Assembly (NCBI RefSeq): GCF_000621745.1
Contig: NZ_JHXK01000013.1
Coordinates: 1-64,000, forward strand
Direction of reading: 5' to 3'
Origin: Clostridium beijerinckii HUN142
GTDB taxonomy: Bacteria; Bacillota; Clostridia; Clostridiales; Clostridiaceae
DNA: 64,000 nucleotides
This document shows, piece after piece, positions 52,645-61,466 of the stretch. Both the position numbers and the translations under genes were made by a program. A model generated the notes under the pieces. That model was not told where the DNA came from. It ran no database searches and saw nothing but the letters and a program-made list of their open reading frames with translations. Position 1 is the stretch's first letter; each line of letters begins with the position of its first letter.

Positions 52645-53805
52645 ATGAGCGAAGAACGTATAAATCACATGGAATATATGACTGGGATGGAAGTATTAGA
52701 ATCAGATGTAATGGACAAAGTAATTAATCATATGGAAGCTTATGATTATGATAAGTATACAGAAACAGATGTTAGAATAGCTTTGAACAATGATTATCGT
52801 ACAATAGAAGATTTTGCAGCATTATTATCACCAGCAGCTATGCCGTTTCTAGAGGAGATGGCTCAATTAGCTAAAGAGGAAACAAGAAAGCATTTTGGTA
52901 ACTCAGTTTACATGTTCACACCACTATATCTAGCGAATTATTGTGAGAACTATTGTATTTATTGTGGATTTAACTGTCATAATAAAATACGCAGAGCGAA
53001 GTTAAATTTCGATGAAATAGAGAAAGAAATGCAGGCAATAGCTAAAACAGGTTTGGAGGAAGTGCTTCTGCTTACTGGTGAAAGTAGAAAAATGTCAGAT
53101 GTAAAATATATTGGAGAAGCTTGTAAGATAGCACGCAAGTATTTTAAGATGGTAGGATTAGAAGTATATCCCATGAATTCTGATGAATATGAATATCTTC
53201 AAGAATGCGGTGCAGATTTTGTAACTGTATTCCAGGAAACTTATAATTCAGATAAATATGAAACACTTCATCTTGAAGGGCATAAGCGCATATTTCCATA
53301 TAGACTTAATGCGCAGGAAAGAGCTCTAAAAGGTGGGATGCGTGGTGTTGGATTTGCAGCATTACTTGGCCTAGATGACTTTAGAAAAGATGCTTTTGCG
53401 ACAGGGGTACATGCATACCTTCTTCAAAGAAAGTATCCACATGCCGAGATAGCATTTTCATGTCCAAGGCTAAGACCAATTATTAATAATGATAAAATTA
53501 ATCCAAAGGATGTGCATGAGAAACAACTAGTGCAAGTTATTACAGCATACCGTCTTTTTATGCCTTTTGCTAATATTACGATTTCAACAAGAGAATGCGA
53601 AAGATTTCGTAATAATGTAATTGGCTTAGCAGCTACTAAGATTTCAGCAGGTGTAAGTACAGGAATAGGAAGCCATGCGGAAGATGCAGAAGACAGGGGA
53701 GATAATCAATTTGAAATTGCAGATAACAGGTCTGTAGATGAAGTGTATGAAGCAATTAAGTCTAAAGGCTTGCAGCCTGTAATGAATGATTATGTATATT
53801 TATAA
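52645..53805 (+). CDS. thiH: 2-iminoacetate synthase ThiH (tyrosine lyase)
   Basis: 386 residues. The radical SAM motif is CENYCIYCGF (about residues 94-101), with MFTPLYLANYCENYC and LLLTGESRKMS typical of ThiH. It cleaves tyrosine with S-adenosylmethionine to give dehydroglycine for ThiG; this is the anaerobic alternative to glycine oxidase. Ribosome site AGGAGG is 7 bases before the ATG. End of the thiSGH operon; a terminator follows at 53889. thiE is not adjacent. Confidence 0.96.
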   Translation: MSEERINHMEYMTGMEVLESDVMDKVINHMEAYDYDKYTETDVRIALNNDYRTIEDFAALLSPAAMPFLEEMAQLAKEETRKHFGNSVYMFTPLYLANYCENYCIYCGFNCHNKIRRAKLNFDEIEKEMQAIAKTGLEEVLLLTGESRKMSDVKYIGEACKIARKYFKMVGLEVYPMNSDEYEYLQECGADFVTVFQETYNSDKYETLHLEGHKRIFPYRLNAQERALKGGMRGVGFAALLGLDDFRKDAFATGVHAYLLQRKYPHAEIAFSCPRLRPIINNDKINPKDVHEKQLVQVITAYRLFMPFANITISTRECERFRNNVIGLAATKISAGVSTGIGSHAEDAEDRGDNQFEIADNRSVDEVYEAIKSKGLQPVMNDYVYL

Positions 53806-53888
53806 AATTAATAAGATGTTTATATATTTAGATAAAAACAAAGATAAATAAGTTATAATCTTGATATATATTAATATTGAAATAATTA

Positions 53889-53920
53889 GTAGGAATCTTT
53901 AATTGATTCCTACTTTTTTT
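53889..53920. terminator. Terminator after thiH
   Basis: GTAGGAATC/GATTCCTAC perfect stem with 7-base loop and TTTTTTT. Confidence 0.9.
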
Positions 53921-53978
53921 AGATAAATTATTATACTAATTACAGTTTGAATTATACATAAGAATCATAAAATAAATA

Positions 53979-54629
53979 TTATTTATTTTTCGCTTGAAGA
54001 CCCAATATAATTACTTCAAGATATCCTGCAAAACGCGAAACAAAATCAGGAGGGGCTTCGAGTAGTGAGACAGTTTGAAATTCTTGACGTTGGTTTTTAG
54101 AAGACACTGCTGGAGAATATAAACTAGAGGCATAATAAATCTGATATTCATTAAAAAGTTTAAGTTGATCGTCTGTCAGGTTAGGAATAAACTTTTTAGT
54201 AATCAAATTTAATTTACCAAAGCTATTAGAAAGATCTTGCTTCAATATATCCAGTGATTTTGTTGTCACATTACTTCTTAATACTGAAACTAAAATTGAG
54301 AACAGCTTTAAAAAACGCTGATTTTCATACATTTGTTCTGACCACAACAGACAAAATGTTTTAAGTTCCAATTGAGCATAGTCTTTAAGTTTATCATATG
54401 TCTTTTTTACCCACTTTTCTAAATCTGAACTTAATATCCATAGGAAAATTTCTTCCTTAGTAGAAACGTATTTATATAAATTTGCTCTTGAAAAGTTTAA
54501 CTCATTAGCAATTGAAGCAAGTGTGATTTTTTCTAAGGGCTCTCTTTCATATAGCTTTAATGTAGCCTCGATGATTTGTTCACGCCTAATGCTTTTTTGT
54601 TCTTCGTTTCGAGCACGTTGAAATTCCAT
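53979..54629 (-). CDS. TetR-family regulator
   Basis: 216 residues. DNA-binding part: IRREQIIEATLKLYEREPLEKITLASIANELNFSRANLYKYVSTKEEIFLWIL. The C-terminal ligand domain is variable as expected. It diverges from an MFS drug-efflux gene; two 19-bp operator-like repeats lie between. Ribosome site AGGAGG precedes the ATG. A repressor of the efflux gene, released by its substrate, is the likely role. Confidence 0.93.
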   Translation of the reverse strand: MEFQRARNEEQKSIRREQIIEATLKLYEREPLEKITLASIANELNFSRANLYKYVSTKEEIFLWILSSDLEKWVKKTYDKLKDYAQLELKTFCLLWSEQMYENQRFLKLFSILVSVLRSNVTTKSLDILKQDLSNSFGKLNLITKKFIPNLTDDQLKLFNEYQIYYASSLYSPAVSSKNQRQEFQTVSLLEAPPDFVSRFAGYLEVIILGLQAKNK

Positions 54630-54712
54630 TTCTTTACCTCCTTACTAATTGACAATTACATAATAGCAAATGAATCATAAACTTACAAGTTACTAATGTT
54701 ACTCAAAACTCA

Positions 54713-54765
54713 TTGACAAGTTACGCGGCGTAACTTATACTTAAATAAGTTTCATAGTGTAACTT
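54713..54765 (+). promoter_or_regulatory. MFS promoter with two TetR operator-like repeats
   Basis: TTGACA (54713-54718), 17-base spacer, TATACT (54736-54741). The spacer is filled by AAGTTACGCGGCGTAACTT (54718-54736), a perfect 9-1-9 inverted repeat. A second, imperfect copy AAGTTTCATAGTGTAACTT is at 54747-54765 over the transcription start. The divergent tetR gene probably shares them. Confidence 0.82.
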
Positions 54766-54914
54766 ATATTTTCGAAATCGTAGATATGATAAAAAGTCAT
54801 AAATTAATGAGAAGAGACGCATAAGGAAGTTGTAGTAACTTAGATACAGGAGTATGTAAATGTTTTAGCTTATTTAATGCCTAGTAATATGTTAAATAAT
54901 GGGGTGAGTAAAGA

Positions 54915-56438
54915 ATGAAGGATAGTAGCAATGAACAGGCAAATCCATGGTTAGCAATGATAGTTATCATAGTTGGTACATTTATGTCGGTACTAAGCAG
55001 TAGTATAATCAATGTTGCATTAACTAAAATGATGTCTGTATTTGGAGTAGGATTGGATGATGTGAAGTGGGTAATGACAGCTTATACATTAGCACTTGGA
55101 GCGATTATTCCTTTAACAGGATATCTTCAAGATATTTTTGGTGCTAAAAAAGTATATATAGTTGCATTGGCAATTTTTACAATAGGGTCCGCGCTATGCG
55201 GATTTGCATGGAGCAATTCTAGTATGATAGCATTTCGTGTATTTCAAGCTATTGGAGGAGGAATGATGCAGCCTGTTGGTATGAGTATAATATATTCTGT
55301 ATTTCCAAGAAAAAAGATAGGACTTGCACTTGGGGTTTATGGAATAGCAGCCATGGCAGCACCTGCCATAGGACCAACTCTTGGTGGATTGATTATAGAA
55401 AAAATGGATTGGAGGCTAATTTTTACAGTAAATATCCCAATAGGAATAATAGGAGTAGTGTTGGGGATGATTATTTTAAAAGGCCAACCTATGAAACCAT
55501 TTAAGGCATTTGATATAGTAGGATTTTTATCATCTACAGTAGGTTTAGTAAGTTTGTTATATGTACTTGGAAAAGGATCATCAATTGATTGGGGTGATAT
55601 GATAAATCCAATGTTAGTAGCGTTGGGGAGTTTAAGTCTCATATTATTTGTGATTAATGAACTTACACATCCAGACCCACTATTAGATCTGAGAGTTCTC
55701 AAATTATTTGATTTTAGTATGAGCTTAGTTATAATAACTGTGTTAACTATAGGATTAATGGGAGGGTCATATGTATTGCCCTTATTTCTGCAGAATGTAA
55801 GGGGATATACTGCTATGCAGGCAGGACTTATTATGTTTCCATCAGCACTAGTTATGGGGGCATTGATGCCATTAAGCGGAACGCTTTATGATAAATTCGG
55901 AGCTAAGCCTGTAGTTATACCTGGTCTTATTATATTAGCACTGGCTACATTTAAGTTGTCAACAGCTATAAATATGAATTCTAGCAAGGAATCAATAATA
56001 TTTATTAACTGTATAAGATCTATTGGATTAGGAATAGCAATGATGCCTATTAGCACTGCTGGTATGAATGTAGTAAAAGGCGAAATGATTCCAAGAGCAT
56101 CAGCATTGAATAGCACTATAAGACAGGTGGCAAGTTCTCTTGCTGTAACTATAATGACAGTAATAATACAATCGAAAACAAGTTATAATTATTCAAAACT
56201 TGCAGAGCAAATAAATATATACAATAAAACAGCAGTAGGAACTATAAATTCATTAACAAAATCATATATGTATGAAGGTTTTTCACAAGAAACTTCTAAA
56301 GTTATGGCACTATCTCAATTGGCGAAAATTATTCAAGGACAAGCATCTGTAGATGCTATGGCATATTCTATTTCGGTAACTGGAGCTATAGCTGCTATCG
56401 CTATATTTTTAACATTATTTATGAGAACTAGAAGATGA
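54915..56438 (+). CDS. MFS drug efflux protein, DHA2 (EmrB/QacA) type
   Basis: 507 residues, fourteen predicted helices. Family motifs: LDDVKWVMTAYTLALGAIIPLTGYLQDIFGAKKVY (motif A region), FRVFQAIGGGMMQPVGMSII (motif B), and GIAAMAAPAIGPTLGGLI (motif C of antiporters). It exports toxic or lipophilic compounds by proton antiport. Ribosome site GGGGTGAG is weak. Controlled by the divergent TetR gene. Confidence 0.94.
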   Translation: MKDSSNEQANPWLAMIVIIVGTFMSVLSSSIINVALTKMMSVFGVGLDDVKWVMTAYTLALGAIIPLTGYLQDIFGAKKVYIVALAIFTIGSALCGFAWSNSSMIAFRVFQAIGGGMMQPVGMSIIYSVFPRKKIGLALGVYGIAAMAAPAIGPTLGGLIIEKMDWRLIFTVNIPIGIIGVVLGMIILKGQPMKPFKAFDIVGFLSSTVGLVSLLYVLGKGSSIDWGDMINPMLVALGSLSLILFVINELTHPDPLLDLRVLKLFDFSMSLVIITVLTIGLMGGSYVLPLFLQNVRGYTAMQAGLIMFPSALVMGALMPLSGTLYDKFGAKPVVIPGLIILALATFKLSTAINMNSSKESIIFINCIRSIGLGIAMMPISTAGMNVVKGEMIPRASALNSTIRQVASSLAVTIMTVIIQSKTSYNYSKLAEQINIYNKTAVGTINSLTKSYMYEGFSQETSKVMALSQLAKIIQGQASVDAMAYSISVTGAIAAIAIFLTLFMRTRR

Positions 56439-56598
56439 TATAAAAAATTAAATTATGATAGTACATTATGTTGTTTAAAGATAGATATATCAAAACTAAA
56501 AAGATAATTATATAAAAATAATATAGAATTTTACTAATGAATTTAATAGGGAAATAAGAAAATATTTATAAAGTAAATTAATTAAAGGGGATAGAATA

Positions 56599-57063
56599 AT
56601 GAAAGTAAAGGATTTTATGATTACTGATGTAATTTTCGCAAGCAAAGAAAATACTATTAAAGATGTAATGAAGATACTGGTTACTAATAAAATAGGTGGA
56701 GTACCAATAGTAGATAACAGGGGAATACTTTTAGGTATTGTAAGCGATGGTGATATTATAAGAAACATAAATCCAAAAGAAGGAAAAATGTATGATTTGA
56801 TTTCATATGTATTTTATCTTAAAAAAGAGGAATTAGAAGAAGAAATTGGATTAATAAAGGATACTAGTATCATGACTATTGCAAAATGTAAAGATGTTTG
56901 TTGCGCTTTTCCAGAAGATACCATGGAAAAGGTTTTGTCTATTTTCTCAAAACATAACTTTAAAAAGATACCGGTCATAGATCAAGACAGAAGAGTAGTT
57001 GGAGTTATTAGTAGAGGCGATGTAATTAGATATATACAGAAAAAGATTATAGATAAGTTGTAG
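56599..57063 (+). CDS. CBS-domain pair protein
   Basis: 154 residues consisting of two CBS domains: MKVKDFMITDVIFASKENTIKDVMKILVTNKIGGVPIVDNRGILLGIVSDGDIIR, then DVCCAFPEDTMEKVLSIFSKHNFKKIPVIDQDRRVVGVISRGDVIRYIQ. Such stand-alone pairs bind adenine nucleotides and regulate partners; the partner is unknown. Between the two is an insert of ~30 residues. Ribosome site AAAGGGGA is 9 bases from the ATG. Confidence 0.93.
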   Translation: MKVKDFMITDVIFASKENTIKDVMKILVTNKIGGVPIVDNRGILLGIVSDGDIIRNINPKEGKMYDLISYVFYLKKEELEEEIGLIKDTSIMTIAKCKDVCCAFPEDTMEKVLSIFSKHNFKKIPVIDQDRRVVGVISRGDVIRYIQKKIIDKL

Positions 57064-57141
57064 GCAATAGCAAAAGATTATCTATATAATTATATACTAA
57101 GATTAAGTAGAAATTAATCTAGAATAATAGAATATAAAAAT

Positions 57142-57196
57142 AAAAAGTGACTGTTCACTTAGAAAATAATTTCTAGATGAACAATCACTTTTTTTA
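57142..57196. terminator. Bidirectional terminator
   Basis: Long stem AAAAAGTGA..TGTTCA..TAGAAA and its complement, T-run right, A-run left, between convergent CBS and symporter genes. Confidence 0.88.
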
Positions 57197-57204
57197 CTGT
57201 ACAA

Positions 57205-58476
57205 TTAAGCAGCTTTTTTTATGGAGTCTATATATTCTTTACCTTTTATAGAATTATATTTTCCTTCCCACTTTGATACAACAATAACTGCTAAAGAATT
57301 GCCTAATACATTTACAACAGTTCTAGCCATATCAAGTATACGATCTATTCCAGCTATAAAAGCTAGACCCTCGGCTGGAATTCCAACAGAACCAAGAGTA
57401 GCGAGTAGAACTACAAAAGATACTCCTGGCACGCCTGCTATACCTTTTGAAGTAAGCATTAATACAAGCATTAAATTAATTTGAGCAGGTATAGATAAAT
57501 TAATACCATATAATTGTGCAATAAATATTGCAGCAATAGCTTGGTAAAGAGTAGAACCATCTAAATTAAAAGAATAACCTGTTGGTACTACAAAGGTTGC
57601 AATAGCTTTAGGACATCCGAATTTCTCCATCTTTTCCATGATTTTAGGCAGAACTGTTTCGGAACTTGCAGTACTATAAGCAAGTATAAGTTCGTCTTTT
57701 AAAATTCTTATGATTGAAAAAATACTTGTCCCAACAAATCTTGCAATCAATCCAAATATCACTAGTATAAATAAAATCATTGAGCCATAAGTAGTAACAA
57801 TTAATTTTCCAAGTGGAATTAAAGATGAAAGTCCAAACTTAGAAACTGTTACACCAATTAAAGCAAATACCCCAAAAGGAGCTGTTTTCATTATTTGATT
57901 TGTTACCCAAAACATTGCATCAGCTGTGCCTTGAGCAAACTGTATAACAGGTTTTCCTTTTTCACCAACCGCAGCAACTCCTAAACCAAACATAACCGAA
58001 AAGAAAATGATTGAAAGCATATTTCCGCTTGTAAGTGCATCAAAAATGTTAGTAGGCACAATGTTTACAAACGTATCGGCAAAGCTATGATGAGCCACAT
58101 TTTCCGCAGTGCTTACATAAGCATCGATGCTAGAGGTAGCAAGCTCTTTCATATTTATTCCTGTACCAGGATGAAACACGTTGGCAATTAAAAGCCCTAA
58201 TACAATCGCAATAGTAGTTACTACTTCAAAATAGAGAAGAGTTTTTCCTCCAAGCCTTCCAACCTGCTTAATATCTCCTGCTCCAGCAATACCAACTATA
58301 AGAGATGAAAAGACAATTGGAACAACAATCATTTTGATTAGACGAATAAAAATATCTCCAATAGGCTTTAAATATGCCTCAACAGCTGGATTTCCATAAA
58401 AAAATCCACCTACTATAATTCCAAGTATAAGTCCTGCAAGAATCTGCAATGCTAGACCAAATTTAATTTTCTTCAT
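57205..58476 (-). CDS. DAACS-family dicarboxylate/amino acid symporter
   Basis: 423 residues. GltP/DctA fold: IRLIKMIVVPIVFSSLIVGIAG in helix 2-3, the serine-rich hairpin STASSETVLPKIMEKMEKFGCPKAIATFVVPTGYSFNLDGSTLYQAIAAIFIAQ with the NLDG motif, and SKGIAGVPGVSFVVL in hairpin 2. It imports glutamate, aspartate or C4-dicarboxylates with protons or sodium. Ribosome site AAGGAGAA is 8 bases before the ATG. Single-gene unit. Confidence 0.95.
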   Translation of the reverse strand: MKKIKFGLALQILAGLILGIIVGGFFYGNPAVEAYLKPIGDIFIRLIKMIVVPIVFSSLIVGIAGAGDIKQVGRLGGKTLLYFEVVTTIAIVLGLLIANVFHPGTGINMKELATSSIDAYVSTAENVAHHSFADTFVNIVPTNIFDALTSGNMLSIIFFSVMFGLGVAAVGEKGKPVIQFAQGTADAMFWVTNQIMKTAPFGVFALIGVTVSKFGLSSLIPLGKLIVTTYGSMILFILVIFGLIARFVGTSIFSIIRILKDELILAYSTASSETVLPKIMEKMEKFGCPKAIATFVVPTGYSFNLDGSTLYQAIAAIFIAQLYGINLSIPAQINLMLVLMLTSKGIAGVPGVSFVVLLATLGSVGIPAEGLAFIAGIDRILDMARTVVNVLGNSLAVIVVSKWEGKYNSIKGKEYIDSIKKAA

Positions 58477-58858
58477 AGTGAATTCTCCTTCCTTAGTTTA
58501 AAATTTTAAATGAAAACAATATAAATATGACACTTTTATTGTTTTAAATTGCAAATTAATATAAAATCTTAACAACATTTTGAATTATAACACAATTAAT
58601 GAATTTTGTCTCTAGAAAAAATTCATTTTTTAAAATAAAGAATAAATCTTTTTCTTGTTGTTCAATTAATTGAAAATATTACTATATATTGATTGTATTT
58701 TTTGTAAACTTATTGAGTTGCAGTAATCCACATTCGGATTTTAATATTAATAGATGATGAGGTTAAAATGTTTAAGATAAGAAATGTTCGTCCAATGATG
58801 ACTGTGGCAAAATGCAATATAGAAAATTAAATACTGATTTTTAAAAGATTTGGACAAA
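58477..58858. other. Gap between symporter and DUF5658 gene
   Basis: AT-rich. A 20-codon frame with GAGG ribosome site (58768-58830, MFKIRNVRPMMTVAKC...) is present on the plus strand but has no other support. Nothing else seen. Confidence 0.3.
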
Positions 58859-59218
58859 TTAAAATACGAAAATAAATACAGGCAATAAAGCAAACCAGAT
58901 AATATGCAATGCATTTATTAAAATGTAGAATAAGATAGCGCTATTAATGAGATAGCTACAATACCTCAGTTGTATATCTGTTGCTTGTTGCATCCTAAAA
59001 TATATGAACACAAAAAGAACTCCAGGAACTAATATCTTTAATAAAAAGCTGATAATTGGACTTTGAACTACCTCTAACATCAAAATATTTGCCTCTATGT
59101 AAAAGCCAGTATTTAAAAGTAAAATAGTAAATATTATATCTGTTACATTTAAAATGTATAGAATCAGTAATTTTATTTTTGTATTTTTAAGAGAATAGTT
59201 TTTCAAAAAAGTGATCAT
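58859..59218 (-). CDS. DUF5658-like membrane protein
   Basis: 119 residues with three to four membrane helices: KLLILYILNVTDIIFTILLLNTGFYIEANILM, IISFLLKILVPGVLFVFIYFRM, SAILFYILINALHIIWFALLPVFIFVF. The N-V-T-D segment in the first helix and E-A-N after it fit the DUF5658 family. Function unknown. Ribosome site GGAGGTG precedes the ATG. Confidence 0.75.
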   Translation of the reverse strand: MITFLKNYSLKNTKIKLLILYILNVTDIIFTILLLNTGFYIEANILMLEVVQSPIISFLLKILVPGVLFVFIYFRMQQATDIQLRYCSYLINSAILFYILINALHIIWFALLPVFIFVF

Positions 59219-59508
59219 TAAAGCACCTCCATTATGTGATTATTACCACAATGAAGATATAGTATAAGCTTTACTAACTATGTTTAGATATATATTTTTA
59301 TTAGAGTATATATTCTGAACCACATTACCATAGATATTCTTCTATTTTTTAGTCAGTTTTTATATTACTGTATCTTTCTGGATGAGATCCTAAATATACG
59401 GACAAATTAAAAAATAGTAGACAGAATAGTGAAAAAATCTTATGAAAAGGGCAATGCATAATTACAGATAAAGAAAAAATAATATAATAAAGAAAGGAGT
59501 TCAATTAA

Positions 59509-60123
59509 ATGGATATATACACAATAGGACATTCTAATTACCCTGTAGAAAAATTAATAGATATGCTAAAGACATATAATATTAATACTGTTATAGATAT
59601 AAGAGGGACTCCTTATTCGAAATATAATGTTCAGTATAACAAGGAAACAATAGCTGAGACTCTAAAAAAAGAGGGTTTTATATACATATATATGGCTAAA
59701 GAACTTGCAGCTCAAAGAGAAGATAAAAAGTCTTATAATAAGGAAGGATATTCTGATTTTGAAAAGGTGATTTCTGAAGAGATGTTTTTAAGAGGAATTG
59801 AGAGATTAAAATTAGGATGTGAAAGAGGTTATAAAATTGCACTTCTTGGAGCTATGCAGGATCCTATAAGATGTCACAGGAGTATATTAGTTGGACGATC
59901 ATTAAGAGAAAATGGATTTAATGTTAAACATATTTTAGATGATTGTACTCTAGCATCCCAAGAAAAAATAGAAGAAAATCTTTTGAGTAAATACTTTAGC
60001 AATAGAAATCAGCTTACTATAGATATCTTGCTTGGTGATGAAATTAGCGATGCTGAAATGATTAAGGAAGCTTATCGGCTAGCTAATAAGGAAATTGGAT
60101 ATAGAATAGAACATTTAAAATAA
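59509..60123 (+). CDS. DUF488 family protein
   Basis: 204 residues. IYTIGHSNYPVEKLIDMLKTYNINTVIDIRGTPYSKYNVQYNKE is the DUF488 signature, with IALLGAMQDPIRCHRSILVGRSL (conserved Cys-His, about residues 118-122) in the second half. The fold is related to nucleotide- or glycosylase-type Rossmann domains; function is not established. Ribosome site AAAGGAG is 10 bases from the ATG. Confidence 0.9.
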   Translation: MDIYTIGHSNYPVEKLIDMLKTYNINTVIDIRGTPYSKYNVQYNKETIAETLKKEGFIYIYMAKELAAQREDKKSYNKEGYSDFEKVISEEMFLRGIERLKLGCERGYKIALLGAMQDPIRCHRSILVGRSLRENGFNVKHILDDCTLASQEKIEENLLSKYFSNRNQLTIDILLGDEISDAEMIKEAYRLANKEIGYRIEHLK

Positions 60124-60186
60124 TAGAAATCAAAATGTATACAACATACATATATTGATATGTATTAATAAATTGGGATTTTAATT

Positions 60187-60684
60187 ATGAGGAAAGTTTT
60201 ATCAAGAATATTAAGTGGAATTAGGCTTAATAAATTTAACACTAGAGCAGATATAGATAATGATCCTTTTAGAGCTAAAGATTATGTGAACTCTAATAAT
60301 TTTTCGAGTGAAACTAACTACTTGATTTGGGTAAATGTTGAAAGTTTTAAAGTGAATATTTTTAAAGGAAGCGTAAATAAGTGGGACCCAATTCACAGTT
60401 ATTTGTGCACTGTTGGAAAAGCTTCAACACCAACACCTAAAGGAACTTATACTGTTGGAATAAAAGGTCTTTATTTTGGTGTAAATAAAGGATATAAATG
60501 TTGGTACTATACACAGTTTAAGGGAAATTATTTATTTCATTCAATAATTTATAATTTGAATGGATCAGTTAAGGATGGAAGATTAGGAATGAAGCTATCA
60601 GATGGATGCATACGATTAGCTAAGGAAAATGCTAAGTGGATTTATGATAATATACCTAGAGGAACTAAAGTAATTATAAATTGA
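60187..60684 (+). CDS. L,D-transpeptidase (YkuD) domain protein
   Basis: 165 residues. The catalytic motif is complete: FHSIIYN-type His region, then KLSDGCIRLAKENAKWIYDNIPRGTKVII with catalytic Cys in SDGCIRL; SYLCTVGKASTPTPKGTYTVG is the conserved entrance. Such enzymes form 3-3 crosslinks in peptidoglycan outside the membrane. The N-terminus (MRKVLSRILSGIRLNKFNTRADID) is basic but without a clear signal peptide, so export is uncertain; it may be mother-cell made for spore cortex. No strong ribosome site. A terminator follows at 60717. Confidence 0.88.
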   Translation: MRKVLSRILSGIRLNKFNTRADIDNDPFRAKDYVNSNNFSSETNYLIWVNVESFKVNIFKGSVNKWDPIHSYLCTVGKASTPTPKGTYTVGIKGLYFGVNKGYKCWYYTQFKGNYLFHSIIYNLNGSVKDGRLGMKLSDGCIRLAKENAKWIYDNIPRGTKVIIN

Positions 60685-60716
60685 AGCAAGGATAATTAAC
60701 ATTTAAATCTGAAGTA

Positions 60717-60750
60717 CAAAACTATTATGTTTTGAAACATAATAGTTTTG
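60717..60750 (+). terminator. Terminator after L,D-transpeptidase gene
   Basis: CAAAACTATTATGTTT and its complement separated by two bases; a near-perfect 34-base palindrome with T-rich right side. Confidence 0.8.
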
Positions 60751-61003
60751 CAATTGCTAATAATCTAATTTAACCAGAAAGAATAATATCTAATTATAAT
60801 ATCTTTAATATCCAAAAAATCTTTTGATAATATTTTATTAGCAATATTAGGTATAATAAATAAAGTCCTTCAAAGTTAAGAGAATAATCATATAAAGTTA
60901 TATTTGTAATTAAGTATAATTTAAAGTAAAACAGATTTACATTAAAGCTAATATATAGATATTACTATAAAAATTACAATTAGTCAGAAAATTCAAAAAA
61001 CTA

Positions 61004-61032
61004 TTGCAATTAATTATGAAATGGGATATACT
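61004..61032 (+). promoter_or_regulatory. Promoter of structured RNA
   Basis: TTGCAA (61004-61009), 17-base spacer, TATACT (61027-61032). Start expected near 61039. Confidence 0.7.
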
Positions 61033-61038
61033 TAATTC

Positions 61039-61245
61039 AAGATAAAGATTTAATTTATCTTAGTGTACTGACACTTCAATCCGGCAGAAGAGTATATCTC
61101 AAGAGATATACAGTTGGTGACGGGCAACGAAAAAATCCCGGAAGCAATGTACGACAGACGGTCGTACCCAGTTGGCGGACAACGTAAAAATCAGTAACTA
61201 AGAAAGAGCAAGTGGAGTTAGTAAGATTCACTTGCTCTTTGTCTT
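61039..61245 (+). ncRNA. Candidate structured RNA with duplicated module
   Basis: No ORF. The ~205-base unit between promoter and terminator folds into a series: AAGATAAA/TTTATCTT, AGTGT/ACACT, then two copies of one module: a perfect hairpin (GTATATCTC/GAGATATAC; GTACGAC/GTCGTAC) followed by AGTTGG..CAACG-A/T-AAAAATC with a GTTG/CAAC stem. In module 1 the loop CGGG can pair with CCCG just downstream, an H-type pseudoknot. A terminator hairpin AAAGAGCAAGTG/CACTTGCTCTTT ends it (61203-61240). It is much richer in G+C than its flanks. No known class recognised by eye. Confidence 0.65.
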
Positions 61246-61466
61246 ATGTAAATATGCTAATTGGTTATTACAATTAACATGCTTAATATAAGCTGAGTCA
61301 TATTTCCATCTAAATTTTATACTAGATTTAGGTGGAATTTTTATTGTAAAATTAGTTTTAACAAATTAGTGATTTTATTGCAATGATGAGGATTAAAATA
61401 TATACTAGTTTGAGATATGAAATATATTGTATTTTTATCTAAATGTATTGATTGGAGTAATAATTA

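Noticed and set aside
58768..58830. 20-codon frame with GAGG site
   Set aside because: Too short, no promoter or terminator evident and no comparative support.
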